64,000 nt of DNA from UMGS172 sp045587185 (GTDB lineage: Bacteria; Bacillota; Clostridia; Oscillospirales; Acutalibacteraceae): NCBI GenBank assembly GCA_045587185.1, contig JAZNBS010000050.1, forward strand, positions 1 through 64,000, in the 5' to 3' direction. The notes below the pieces were generated by a model. The model was not told the origin of the DNA, did not search any database, and saw only the letters and a list, made by a program, of their open reading frames with translations. Made by a program: the position numbers and the translations under genes. Below are positions 45,046 to 53,151 of the stretch, piece after piece (the first letter of the stretch is position 1; every line of letters starts with the position of its first letter).

Positions 45046-45090
45046 AACAAACGCTCCTTTCAAACATATTGTTTGAGAGAAGCGTTTGTT
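45046..45090 (-). promoter_or_regulatory. Hairpin covering the ribosome site of the 59-residue gene
   Basis: An outer 10-bp stem (AACAAACGCT 45046-45055 / AGCGTTTGTT 45081-45090) and an inner 6-bp stem (CAAACA / TGTTTG). In the minus-strand RNA the AAAGGAG site lies between the stems and the outer stem touches the start codon. It could limit translation or stabilise the 3' end of the upstream message. Confidence 0.5.
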
Positions 45091-45096
45091 TATACT

Positions 45097-46689
45097 TCAA
45101 TTTTTCTTGTAAATTATTGAAAAATCAACCGTGCCGTCAACCTCTGAAAAAGCAACATTATTGTAGTTTCCGCTAAAAATATAAGCAGTCGGAAATGAAA
45201 CTATCGGAATAACCGTTGATTCGTTCGATAAAATTTCAACACATTTGCCGATAGATTTTTCGGCTTCTCTGCGGGTGGTGGATGTGTTAAGAGATTTTAT
45301 AGCATTATCATAGTCATTGTTGTTAATATAAAGTCCCGAATCATAAAGTGAAAATTGTGACAGAATTTCTGCGATATCACCGCTTAAAGGTACGAGTGCT
45401 ACGGTGAAGTTTTTGGAATTCACCCTATCGAGCAACGCTTGCTCTGATGCAACTGTAGTAATATTGATGTAAGCACCCAATGTGCTTTGCCATTGAGCCA
45501 CAATTTCGTTAAGAACTGTTTTTGTTCCTGCGTTTTCAACTGTCAACACGCTGATATTAGGTAATTTTTTGTCCTTAAGTTGAGTTATTGCGGTCAAAAA
45601 ATCTTGCCTTGCTTTTTGTGGGTCATACTCATACGAGTATTGTTTAAAATTTACACTATCAAGACGTTGGTTAGAAAATGTTGCATCAAAAGGTATAACA
45701 TTGTCAGCCAACTGAATGTTCTTGCCCATTTTCAGTTTATACAGTTCACGGTGTATTGACATGGCAAATGAGTCGGTCAGAAGTTTGTTGCCGCCGACTT
45801 GGGTGCTTTTGTTAAAAACAATGACATAATTTTTTTGGTATTTTACATTGACGGTATATTCGTTTTCGTTTATACCATTGAAATCGTCAACGCTATCAAC
45901 TGCCATACTTATTTCCTTGGCTTTGATACGTTGGATTGTGTTTTTGCCCGTTGTACTGACTGAAAGGAAAATGTGTTGCGCAACCGCTCTGTTTTCATCA
46001 GGCTCTTGGCTTAATGAAAGTTTTAGGTGGCGGTTTTCGGTCCACTGTGAGGGGAAGTAGTAGCCGTTTGTGAGAATATTTTTGCGGTCAAGACCGTATT
46101 TACCCTTGCAGTTTTCAAAAAACTCACGGTTGCAAGGCATAAAAACTGCCGAGGTCAGCAAAGTCAAAAAAGTCTCATCAGGTTTTATAAGCGTTATTTC
46201 AATCGTGCGGTTATCAACTGCTTTTACACCGATTTTTGCATTCTTGTCACCGTTCAATCTTTGGGCAACGCCTGCAATATTAAGTAGTTTTTGCTGTGAC
46301 GGGGAAGCGGTCATAGGGTCGGCCGCACGCGTGATGCCAAACTCAAAATCGTGGGCAGTGACAGGTGTTTCGTTATCCCATTGGGCATTTTTCAAAATAA
46401 AGGTATATGTGAGTTTGTCATCGCTGATTTTATAATTTTCGCACAGGTCAGGCACGGTGTTTCCGTCAACATCCTGCTTGAAAAGACCCCTAAAGCAGTT
46501 TCTGACAGCCAAAAGTTCGGCTTGTGACTGTGCTTTTTGCGGGTCGATGTTTTTTGGCATCTCACTAATGCCAAAATAAATATTGAAATTCTCGTCACCG
46601 CAACCTCCTAAAGCCAAAAGAGAGGCCACAAATGTCAAGCATATCAGAAAACATATAAACTTTTTGAAACATATTTTGTATGAAAACAT
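45097..46689 (-). CDS. Peptide-type ABC transporter substrate-binding lipoprotein (family 5)
   Basis: A 530-residue exported lipoprotein: an N-terminal helix with lipobox LLALGGC (lipidated Cys about residue 30), then the OppA/DppA-like fold (SEMPKNIDPQKAQSQAELLAVRNCFRGLF, TYTFILKNAQWDNETPVTAHDFEFGITRA). These bind oligopeptides or other solutes outside the membrane for import. No permease or ATPase is adjacent, so it is an orphan that may share another Opp system. ATG 46689 has AAAGGA upstream; the ATG at 46698 is too close to that site. Confidence 0.85.
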   Translation of the reverse strand: MFSYKICFKKFICFLICLTFVASLLALGGCGDENFNIYFGISEMPKNIDPQKAQSQAELLAVRNCFRGLFKQDVDGNTVPDLCENYKISDDKLTYTFILKNAQWDNETPVTAHDFEFGITRAADPMTASPSQQKLLNIAGVAQRLNGDKNAKIGVKAVDNRTIEITLIKPDETFLTLLTSAVFMPCNREFFENCKGKYGLDRKNILTNGYYFPSQWTENRHLKLSLSQEPDENRAVAQHIFLSVSTTGKNTIQRIKAKEISMAVDSVDDFNGINENEYTVNVKYQKNYVIVFNKSTQVGGNKLLTDSFAMSIHRELYKLKMGKNIQLADNVIPFDATFSNQRLDSVNFKQYSYEYDPQKARQDFLTAITQLKDKKLPNISVLTVENAGTKTVLNEIVAQWQSTLGAYINITTVASEQALLDRVNSKNFTVALVPLSGDIAEILSQFSLYDSGLYINNNDYDNAIKSLNTSTTRREAEKSIGKCVEILSNESTVIPIVSFPTAYIFSGNYNNVAFSEVDGTVDFSIIYKKN

Positions 46690-46847
46690 AATCAACATCC
46701 TTTAAATTAAAGTATAATGTTTATCTCATCAACCGTCAAGAGGATTGTTATATTATTTTATCTGAACTAATTGCAATGAATATAAATTTTAATACAAGAC
46801 GTGGAGTTTATATAATAATAAAAATTTTTAAATGTAAAGAAAAACAC

Positions 46848-46876
46848 TTGACAGATAGGTGGGCAATGTGTATAAT
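46848..46876 (+). promoter_or_regulatory. Consensus sigma-A promoter of the ylxM-ffh operon
   Basis: TTGACA (46848-46853), exactly 17 bases, TATAAT (46871-46876): a perfect consensus promoter, fitting a highly expressed operon. The rest of the 226-base region upstream is AT-rich without other features. Confidence 0.92.
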
Positions 46877-46915
46877 AGTCGGTGTAATGAATTTTACTTT
46901 ACAGAGGTGAATGTC

Positions 46916-47227
46916 TTGCCTAAGGATTTATCTGTGGTATTACTGCTTGATTATTATGGCGGACTTTTGCCTGAGAAACAACGTCGGCTTGTCGAGTATT
47001 ATTACTGCGATGACCTGTCTTTAGCCGAAATTTCGGAGACTGAGCGCATCACAAGGCAAGGCGCAAGAGATGCTATCGTCCGTGCTGTTAAAAAACTTCA
47101 CGGTTTTGAGGAAACGGTTGGTTTTGCAAAAAAAATAGATTCTGTCAAGCGCAGATTTTCTGATTTTGAAAATGAGCCTACCGATAAAAATAAGGCTGAT
47201 TTAAAACGTGCTATTGATGAAATGTGA
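46916..47227 (+). CDS. ylxM: YlxM-family helix-turn-helix protein (SRP-associated)
   Basis: A 103-residue YlxM/p13-like protein: LLLDYYGGLLPEKQRRLVEYYYCDDLSLAEISE is the family core with a sigma-region-4-like helix-turn-helix (ITRQGARDAIVRAVKKL). YlxM binds SRP components and is always found before ffh. TTG 46916 is chosen because AGAGGTGA lies 5 bases upstream and it gives the family's usual N-terminus. Confidence 0.9.
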   Translation: MPKDLSVVLLLDYYGGLLPEKQRRLVEYYYCDDLSLAEISETERITRQGARDAIVRAVKKLHGFEETVGFAKKIDSVKRRFSDFENEPTDKNKADLKRAIDEM

Positions 47228-47257
47228 TAAATATAAAAGTGTGAAAGGGTGAGATTT

Positions 47258-48613
47258 TTGGCATTTGAAGGTTTGTCCGATAAACTTGCTGCGGCTTTTA
47301 AAAAACTCCGCTCAAGAGGTAAATTGACCGAGAGTGATCTTAAAGACGCTATGCGAGAAGTGCGTTTGGCTTTGCTTGAAGCCGATGTAAACTATAAGGT
47401 TGCCAAGGATTTTACCAACACTGTTGTTGAAAAAAGTATCGGTCAAAAGGTTATGGAAAGCCTTACTCCTGCACAGATGGTCATTAAGATTGTCCGTGAT
47501 GAATTGACCGAACTTATGGGCGGCGAGGGTGCAAGACTGCAATTTGCATCAAAGATACCCACTGTTATTCTTATGTGCGGTTTGCAAGGTTCAGGTAAAA
47601 CCACCCACAGTGCCAAGTTGGCCAAACGTTTGAAATCTCAAGGGCACCGACCTATGTTAGTCGGATGTGATATATACCGTCCTGCCGCAATCGAGCAGTT
47701 AAAGGTACTTGGTGAAAAGATAGGTGTTCCCGTTTTTGAAAAGGGTACTCAAAAACCGGAAAAAACTGCCGAACAAGCAGTAAAACACGCAAGAGATTAC
47801 GGCAATGATTTTGTTATTCTTGACACCGCGGGACGTTTGCATATAGATACCGAACTTATGGATGAACTTAAGCGTATCTGCAAAGCAGTTGAGGTCAATG
47901 AGATTTTGCTTGTTGTAGACTCTATGGTTGGTCAGGATGCCGTAAATATTGCCAAGACCTTTAACGAAACACTTGAAATTTCCGGTGTTATTCTTACCAA
48001 ACTTGACGGTGATACCCGTGGCGGTGCCGCTTTGTCGGTTAAAGCCGTTACAGGTAAGCCTATTAAGTTTATCGGTACGGGCGAAAAGATTGACGACCTT
48101 GAGGAGTTTCATCCCGACCGTATGGCATCCCGTATACTTGGTATGGGTGACGTGCTGTCTCTGATTGAGCGTGTTGAAACTCAGATTGATGAAAAGGCCG
48201 CTCTTGAGGCCGCTAAAAAACTTGAAGAAAACAAGTTTGACCTGAATGATTTGCTTGCACAGTTCCAACAAATCAAGAAAATGGGCAGTTTGAAGCAGAT
48301 ATTGTCTATGATGCCTGGTGTAGGCAACAAGGTGAAAGACCTTGATATCGACGACAGACAAATGCAAAGAATTGAAGCTATCATTACCTCAATGACTGCT
48401 AAAGAACGTGCTAAACCTGAAATTCTGAATGCTTCAAGACGCAGGAGAATAGCCGCTGGTTGCGGACAAAGAGTTGAGGATGTCAACCGTCTTATGCATC
48501 AGTATGAGCAGATGAAAAAAATGTTTAAGCAAATGAATTCCAAAGGTTCAAAAAGGCGTTTTATGAAAGGAATGCCACAGGGAATGAACCTTCCCGATGA
48601 CTTTAAATTTTGA
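47258..48613 (+). CDS. ffh: Signal recognition particle protein Ffh
   Basis: A 451-residue SRP54 GTPase. The TTG start at 47258 yields MAFEGLSDKL, the classical Ffh N-terminus, with AAAGGGTGAG upstream; the GTG at 47249 overlaps this site. N domain (1-90), G domain with GLQGSGKTTHSAK (about 108), DTAGR (about 189) and TKLDGDTRGGAAL (about 247), and the Met-rich M domain that binds 4.5S RNA and signal peptides, ending RRFMKGMPQGMN. Targets membrane and secreted proteins to FtsY. Confidence 0.97.
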   Translation: MAFEGLSDKLAAAFKKLRSRGKLTESDLKDAMREVRLALLEADVNYKVAKDFTNTVVEKSIGQKVMESLTPAQMVIKIVRDELTELMGGEGARLQFASKIPTVILMCGLQGSGKTTHSAKLAKRLKSQGHRPMLVGCDIYRPAAIEQLKVLGEKIGVPVFEKGTQKPEKTAEQAVKHARDYGNDFVILDTAGRLHIDTELMDELKRICKAVEVNEILLVVDSMVGQDAVNIAKTFNETLEISGVILTKLDGDTRGGAALSVKAVTGKPIKFIGTGEKIDDLEEFHPDRMASRILGMGDVLSLIERVETQIDEKAALEAAKKLEENKFDLNDLLAQFQQIKKMGSLKQILSMMPGVGNKVKDLDIDDRQMQRIEAIITSMTAKERAKPEILNASRRRRIAAGCGQRVEDVNRLMHQYEQMKKMFKQMNSKGSKRRFMKGMPQGMNLPDDFKF

Positions 48614-48665
48614 TATTTGATGGAGTATCCATTAAAATATATTCTATTTACAGGAGGTGCAGATA

Positions 48666-48905
48666 ATGGTTAAGATCAGACTTTGCCGTATGGGTGCTAA
48701 GAAGGCTCCTTTTTATCGTGTAGTTGTTGCTGACTCCAGATATCCCAGAGACGGTCGCTTTATCGAGTCCATCGGTTACTATAACCCTATGACCGATCCC
48801 GCTACCGTTCAGATCGATGCTGACGCAGCTAAGAAGTGGATTGCAAACGGTGCACAGCTTACCGATACCGTTAAGGATCTTCTCAAGAAGAACAATGTTC
48901 TTTAA
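48666..48905 (+). CDS. rpsP: 30S ribosomal protein S16
   Basis: A 79-residue S16: MVKIRLCRMGAKKAPFYRVV, DSRYPRDGRFIESIGYYNP. ATG 48666 follows AGGAGGTGC. Part of the ffh-rpsP-khpA-rimM-trmD operon. Confidence 0.97.
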   Translation: MVKIRLCRMGAKKAPFYRVVVADSRYPRDGRFIESIGYYNPMTDPATVQIDADAAKKWIANGAQLTDTVKDLLKKNNVL

Positions 48906-48926
48906 TCTTTAGCAGGAGAAATTATT

Positions 48927-49160
48927 ATGACTGAATTGCTTGTTACCATCGTTTCAGGGTTAGTTTCAGATCCCGAAAGTGTAACTGTTACCGTGGACGA
49001 GCCTAATGAAGAGGGTGTTGTTGTATACCATCTTCATGTTGCCGAAGGCGATATGGGTCGTGTTATCGGAAAGCAGGGAAGGATCGCAAAGGCTATACGT
49101 GTTGTAATGCGTGCCGCTGCGAACCGTAACAACGAAAAGATTGCCGTTGAGATTGATTGA
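48927..49160 (+). CDS. khpA: KH-domain RNA-binding protein KhpA
   Basis: A 77-residue KH protein with the GxxG-containing loop RVIGKQGRIAKAIR. In Firmicutes KhpA dimerises with KhpB (Jag) and binds many RNAs, affecting cell elongation and division. Conserved position between rpsP and rimM. Confidence 0.94.
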   Translation: MTELLVTIVSGLVSDPESVTVTVDEPNEEGVVVYHLHVAEGDMGRVIGKQGRIAKAIRVVMRAAANRNNEKIAVEID

Positions 49161-49243
49161 TCTTAGCGGCCTCTTTGGTGAAATCTACCCCTCAAGTTTT
49201 TGAGGGGTATTCTGATATATATGATTTAATTAGGGGGGATTTT

Positions 49244-49756
49244 ATGCCTCAGAAATTTTTGCGGGCCGGAAAGGTTGTCGGAACACATGGGATACGCGGT
49301 GAAATGCGTGTTGAGGTGTGGTGTGACAGTCCTGAATTTCTTGCAAAGTTCAAAAAACTTTATATGGATAAAGACGGTAACGGTGAGTTTTGTGTAAAGT
49401 CACGTGCCCATGGTAATATTTGCCTTGTTAAGGCTGACGGAATTGATTCCATTGAATTGGCTGAAAAGTATCGCGGAAAGGTGCTTTATATTAACCGTGA
49501 TGACTGCAAATTGCCTAAAGGCAGTTACTTTATTACCGATATTATTGGCTGTAATGCGTTTGATTTTGAAACGGATGAGGAGTACGGTGTTGTCGTTGAT
49601 GTATCGCAGACAGGCGCTAACGACGTATGGCACATAAAACGTAATGGCAATGAGTTTCTTATCCCCAATGTGCCTGAGTTTGTCAAAAAAGTTGATATTG
49701 ATGGCAGCAAGGTTTACATAACACCTATAAAAGGAACGTTTGATGATGAAGATTGA
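49244..49756 (+). CDS. rimM: 16S rRNA processing protein RimM
   Basis: A 170-residue RimM: AGKVVGTHGIRGEMRVE at the N-terminus (beta-barrel domain) and the PRC-barrel C-terminus with LIPNVPEFVKKVD. It binds S19 and helps mature the 30S head. ATG 49244 follows a GGGGGGA site. A hairpin TACCCCTCA / TGAGGGGTA (49186-49209) upstream lacks a T run and could attenuate or process the message. It overlaps trmD by 14 bases. Confidence 0.95.
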   Translation: MPQKFLRAGKVVGTHGIRGEMRVEVWCDSPEFLAKFKKLYMDKDGNGEFCVKSRAHGNICLVKADGIDSIELAEKYRGKVLYINRDDCKLPKGSYFITDIIGCNAFDFETDEEYGVVVDVSQTGANDVWHIKRNGNEFLIPNVPEFVKKVDIDGSKVYITPIKGTFDDED

Positions 49757-50432
49757 TATTTTAACGCTTTTTCCCGATATGTGTAATGCGGTACTGGAGG
49801 AAAGCATCATCGGGCGCGCAATAAAAGCAGGTCACGTTGAGGTGGAAACACACAACATACGTGATTTTGCAGGTAATAAGCATAACCGTGTGGACGATGC
49901 ACCATACGGCGGGGGTAAAGGTATGGTAATGCAGGCCGAACCTATCTATCAGTGTTTTAAAAGTTTGTATGCTGATGACGACATTAAACCCCACTTGATT
50001 TATATGTCGCCAAAAGGCAAGACTTTTACTCAAAGTGACGCTATCCGTCTTTCGGAATATGATAGAATAGTCCTTTTGTGCGGTCATTATGAGGGTGTTG
50101 ACCAGCGCGTTTTGGACGAAATTGTTGATGAGGAGATTTCGGCTGGGGATTATGTATTAACCGGCGGCGAACTTCCTGCACTCACTGTAACCGATGCGGT
50201 TTGCCGTATGATTCCGGGTGTCTTACCTGAGGAGATTTGTTTTCAGGAAGAAAGTCATTTTGACGGTCTTTTGGAGTATCCTCAATACACCAGACCAGAG
50301 GTGTGGCACGGTGTTTCTGTACCCGAGGTGCTATTGTCAGGTCATCATCTAAATATCCAAAAATGGCGCAAAGAAAAATCTGTTGAGATTACTCAAAAAG
50401 CACGTCCTGATATGATTAAAAACCGCAAATAA
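49743..50432 (+). CDS. trmD: tRNA (guanine37-N1)-methyltransferase TrmD
   Basis: A 229-residue SPOUT (trefoil-knot) methyltransferase adding m1G37 next to the anticodon. Signatures: DILTLFPDM, DDAPYGGGKGMVMQ, the SAM-knot CGHYEGVDQRV and GDYVLTGGELPAL, and the catalytic region GLLEYPQYTRPEVW. Overlaps the end of rimM. The usual downstream rplS is missing; ptsH follows after 264 bases. It is the orthologue by position; a second homologue is at 52395. Confidence 0.96.
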   Translation: MMKIDILTLFPDMCNAVLEESIIGRAIKAGHVEVETHNIRDFAGNKHNRVDDAPYGGGKGMVMQAEPIYQCFKSLYADDDIKPHLIYMSPKGKTFTQSDAIRLSEYDRIVLLCGHYEGVDQRVLDEIVDEEISAGDYVLTGGELPALTVTDAVCRMIPGVLPEEICFQEESHFDGLLEYPQYTRPEVWHGVSVPEVLLSGHHLNIQKWRKEKSVEITQKARPDMIKNRK

Positions 50433-50696
50433 CAATTTTTTTATTAGTCATAAAAGTTATTACCTTTTATGTAAAAAATAAACAAACAACCTTTTAGAAT
50501 AAAGGGTTAATTTGTCGCAATACTAAAACTTTGTCAAGATAAAAAAAGTAATTGTTGACTATTGCGAAGTTTGTGGTATAATGTTAATAAACAAAAACCA
50601 TATATTGTGATTTTGTAAATTAAATCAACAAAATGAAGTGCATTCACCGTCAGGATGTGCAATCCGCGGTATTAATGACATTAAGGAGTAATTATT
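50433..50696 (+). promoter_or_regulatory. Intergenic region with ptsH promoter
   Basis: AT-rich, with TTGACT (50555-50560), 16 bases and TATAAT (50577-50582) about 115 bases before the HPr gene. The untranslated leader contains a partly symmetrical GTGCATTCACC...GGATGTGCA stretch. No terminator with a clear T run is seen after trmD. Confidence 0.65.
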
Positions 50697-50960
50697 ATGT
50701 TCGTAAAAGATGTTGTTGTTCAGAATCAGGTTGGTCTCCACGCACGTCCTGCAACTTTCTTTATCCAGAAGGCTAACGAATTCAAGTCATCCATCTGGGT
50801 TGAGAAGGAAGAGCGTCGTGTAAACGCAAAGAGCCTTCTCGGTGTTCTGTCTCTCGGTATCGTTGGCGGCACCTCTATCCGCATCATTGCTGACGGTAGT
50901 GATGAGCAACAGGCTGTTGAAGGTCTTGTAGCACTTGTTGAGTCCGGCTTTGCTGAGTAA
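50697..50960 (+). CDS. ptsH: HPr-family phosphocarrier protein
   Basis: An 87-residue HPr. The phospho-accepting His lies in VGLHARPAT (about residue 15) and the HPr-kinase serine in AKSLLGVLSLGI (about 46), so both PTS phosphotransfer and catabolite regulation are possible. ptsI is not adjacent. TAAGGAG lies upstream of ATG 50697. A Crh-like protein is unlikely because the His is kept. Confidence 0.93.
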   Translation: MFVKDVVVQNQVGLHARPATFFIQKANEFKSSIWVEKEERRVNAKSLLGVLSLGIVGGTSIRIIADGSDEQQAVEGLVALVESGFAE

Positions 50961-50978
50961 TTTTTGCTTATAATTTTC

Positions 50979-51017
50979 AAAGCAGTAGGAAGTAAAAAAC
51001 TTCTTACTGCTTTTTTT
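50979..51017. terminator. Terminator after ptsH
   Basis: A 15-base near-perfect stem (AAAGCAGTAGGAAGT / ACTTCTTACTGCTTT) with a 5-base loop and T tail; also positioned to serve the minus-strand MFS gene. Confidence 0.88.
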
Positions 51018-51025
51018 GTTTGCTT

Positions 51026-52258
51026 TTAAATTTTCTTTTTAGATTTGTGTAAAATTGAATAGATAATAATACCGATAAGAGGGAAGAGCATGCCGCAAAG
51101 CATCCCGAGTTTCATTCCCATCTGATCAGGTGTAAGTCCCAGCGTCTTGGAAAGGTTAAGAAGTGATGGCATAGTCAGTGCAGAATCGGTAACAACGCCG
51201 ACCAACTGTGGTCCTATTGAGGCTCCAAGGTCCCCGCCTGCCGCCATAAGCGCGAATATAAACACACCGCCGTGGGGAAATTTGTCAGATGCTACTATCA
51301 GTGACCCCGGCCACATCATTGAGGTGCAGAAACCTGTAAAAGCACAGGCAAAAAGGCCAATAACAGCCACGTCAGATACGGCAGCAACAAAGTAACAAAA
51401 CGTTGCGCCGATGGCACCGAACAACAAGACCCGCGTAATCTTTTTGCCGATTTTGGAGTAAAGTGTACGTCCTAACCCAAGGGTAACAGCAAACATTGCT
51501 ACACCCAAGATGTCACCCCAGAGTTTTGAGATGCCAAGTGACCTTTCAAGATAACTCGACGCCCACTGTGCCATTGTCAGTTCGCTTGCACCGCCAAGGA
51601 AAACTGCAATAAAACAAAGCCATAGCGATCCGTTTTTTAACTGGCTAAACGCGCCCAATGCCTTTTCAGACGTCTCCATTTTGGGCATTTCTGTGGTTGA
51701 AAACAGTATTGCGGAAATCAGGGGGATAACGCTTAGTCCGATAACTAACCATTGCCAGTAATCCCGTCCAAGAAGTTTTATGAACAGTGTAAAAACGATA
51801 ACAAAGAAAACAACGCCCCAAGCATAAATTGAGTGCAGTTTGCTCATCTCACGGTCGGGGTCTTTTGAGGGCAGGGCGGCTATGGTTGGGCTTATTAACA
51901 CCTCAGCAAGTCCTGATCCAAATGAAAATATGACGGTGCCGATTACAAGACCGGTATATTCATTTCCGTGGAAAACCCAAGGTGCACATGCAAAAAGTAT
52001 AATTCCTAAAACTGTAATACAAGGCATTAGTTTCACGGTCAGCGGTATATTGAATTTATGTGAAAAAAACGAGAATATAAGGTCTATTCCTAATTGAGTG
52101 ATAAAATTTATAAGTACCAATGTACCTAAAAGTGAGTAAGAGATTCCGTATAACTCACGAAATGTTAAAAATAAAAGCGGTGACATATTTGTTACCACAG
52201 ACATAGCCACACTTGACATATAGCAGGCTGTTTTTAAACGTTTGATATTAAGTTCCAT
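51026..52258 (-). CDS. MFS transporter
   Basis: A 410-residue major facilitator with about 12 membrane helices. N-terminal MSSVAMSVVTNMSPLLFLTF and FGSGLAEVLISPTIAALPS indicate an FHS- or fucose/sugar-permease-like group. A putative loop DPDREMSKLHSIYAWG lies between helices 4 and 5. Substrate unknown. ATG 52258 follows GGGAGATG. Monocistronic, divergent from the second trmD. Confidence 0.8.
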   Translation of the reverse strand: MELNIKRLKTACYMSSVAMSVVTNMSPLLFLTFRELYGISYSLLGTLVLINFITQLGIDLIFSFFSHKFNIPLTVKLMPCITVLGIILFACAPWVFHGNEYTGLVIGTVIFSFGSGLAEVLISPTIAALPSKDPDREMSKLHSIYAWGVVFFVIVFTLFIKLLGRDYWQWLVIGLSVIPLISAILFSTTEMPKMETSEKALGAFSQLKNGSLWLCFIAVFLGGASELTMAQWASSYLERSLGISKLWGDILGVAMFAVTLGLGRTLYSKIGKKITRVLLFGAIGATFCYFVAAVSDVAVIGLFACAFTGFCTSMMWPGSLIVASDKFPHGGVFIFALMAAGGDLGASIGPQLVGVVTDSALTMPSLLNLSKTLGLTPDQMGMKLGMLCGMLFPLIGIIIYSILHKSKKKI

Positions 52259-52394
52259 TAAAACATCTCCCAACCCCTAAATACTAACACAGTGCGGTTT
52301 ATTATTCAACCCCGAAATCGTTTAATTTCGGTCACTTGACAAATATAAAACTTAAGTACATAATTAATGTATAATACTATGGCTTGGTGACTTT

Positions 52395-53108
52395 ATGAAA
52401 ATTTCTATTCTGACTATTACACCCGAATTTTTTTCATCTTTTCTAAACACTACCATTATCAAACGCGGTATTGACAAAAAGGTTTGTGAAATTGAGATAG
52501 TTGATATCAAAAATTTTGCACACGGCAGTTTCAGACATATTGATGATTCGCCGTTTGGTGGCGGAAACGGTATGATTATGCGTTGTCAACCAATATATGA
52601 TGCATTAAATTCTGTGTGTCTAAACAATTCACATAAAATTTTACTTTCGCCTAAAGGAAAGACCTATAATCAGTCAAAGGCTCGCGAACTGTCAAAGCAA
52701 GAGCACATTGTTCTTATCTGCGGACATTATGAGGGTATTGATGCTCGCGTTGAGGAATGGGTTGACGAACAGGTATCTATTGGTGATTACGTATTGACGG
52801 GCGGAGAATTGGCCGCACAGGTCATAACCGATTCAGTAGTCCGTTTGCTCAAGGGTGTGTTAAGGGACGGGTCTACGAACGAAGAATCACACGAGAACGG
52901 ACTTTTGGAATACCCGCAATACACTCAGCCGCGTGAGTTTCAAGGTCTAACGGTTCCCGATATACTGCTTTCGGGCCACAAGGCAAAGATTGATGATTGG
53001 CGTTTGACACAATCGTTAAATTTAACACGAAAACACCGTCCTGATATGTTTGAACGTTATGTTTTAAATGAAAAGGAGAAGAAATTATTGAAAACGGCAG
53101 ATGAATAG
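52395..53108 (+). CDS. Second TrmD-like tRNA methyltransferase (paralogue)
   Basis: A 237-residue TrmD-family protein 2 kb from the operon trmD. Knot motifs are intact: CGHYEGIDARVEEWVDEQ, GDYVLTGGELAAQ, DSPFGGGNGMIM and the Arg of DSVVRLLKGVL, where most TrmD have PGVL. The catalytic region reads GLLEYPQYTQP, with Gln for the usual Arg of YTRP, and the protein has a Lys/Glu-rich C-terminal tail. It may be a redundant m1G37 enzyme, one with changed tRNA range, or a horizontally acquired copy. It has its own promoter region (TTGACA at 52336) and terminator, so it is expressed separately. Confidence 0.85.
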   Translation: MKISILTITPEFFSSFLNTTIIKRGIDKKVCEIEIVDIKNFAHGSFRHIDDSPFGGGNGMIMRCQPIYDALNSVCLNNSHKILLSPKGKTYNQSKARELSKQEHIVLICGHYEGIDARVEEWVDEQVSIGDYVLTGGELAAQVITDSVVRLLKGVLRDGSTNEESHENGLLEYPQYTQPREFQGLTVPDILLSGHKAKIDDWRLTQSLNLTRKHRPDMFERYVLNEKEKKLLKTADE

Positions 53109-53112
53109 CAAA

Positions 53113-53148
53113 AAAAGTTCCCGTAACCATTTGGCTACGGGAACTTTT
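53113..53148. terminator. Bidirectional terminator after the second trmD
   Basis: A 13-bp perfect stem AAAAGTTCCCGTA / TACGGGAACTTTT, shared with the convergent epimerase gene. Confidence 0.88.
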
Positions 53149-53151
53149 ATT

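Noticed and set aside
49186..49209. Rho-independent terminator between khpA and rimM
   Set aside because: The stem is good but no T run follows and the operon order is conserved, so it is more likely an internal hairpin.
52336..52375. Consensus promoter TTGACA-TATAAT for the second trmD
   Set aside because: The spacing between TTGACA and TATAAT is 28 bases; only a weaker CATAAT at 52359 has a proper 17-base spacer, so no separate promoter was annotated.
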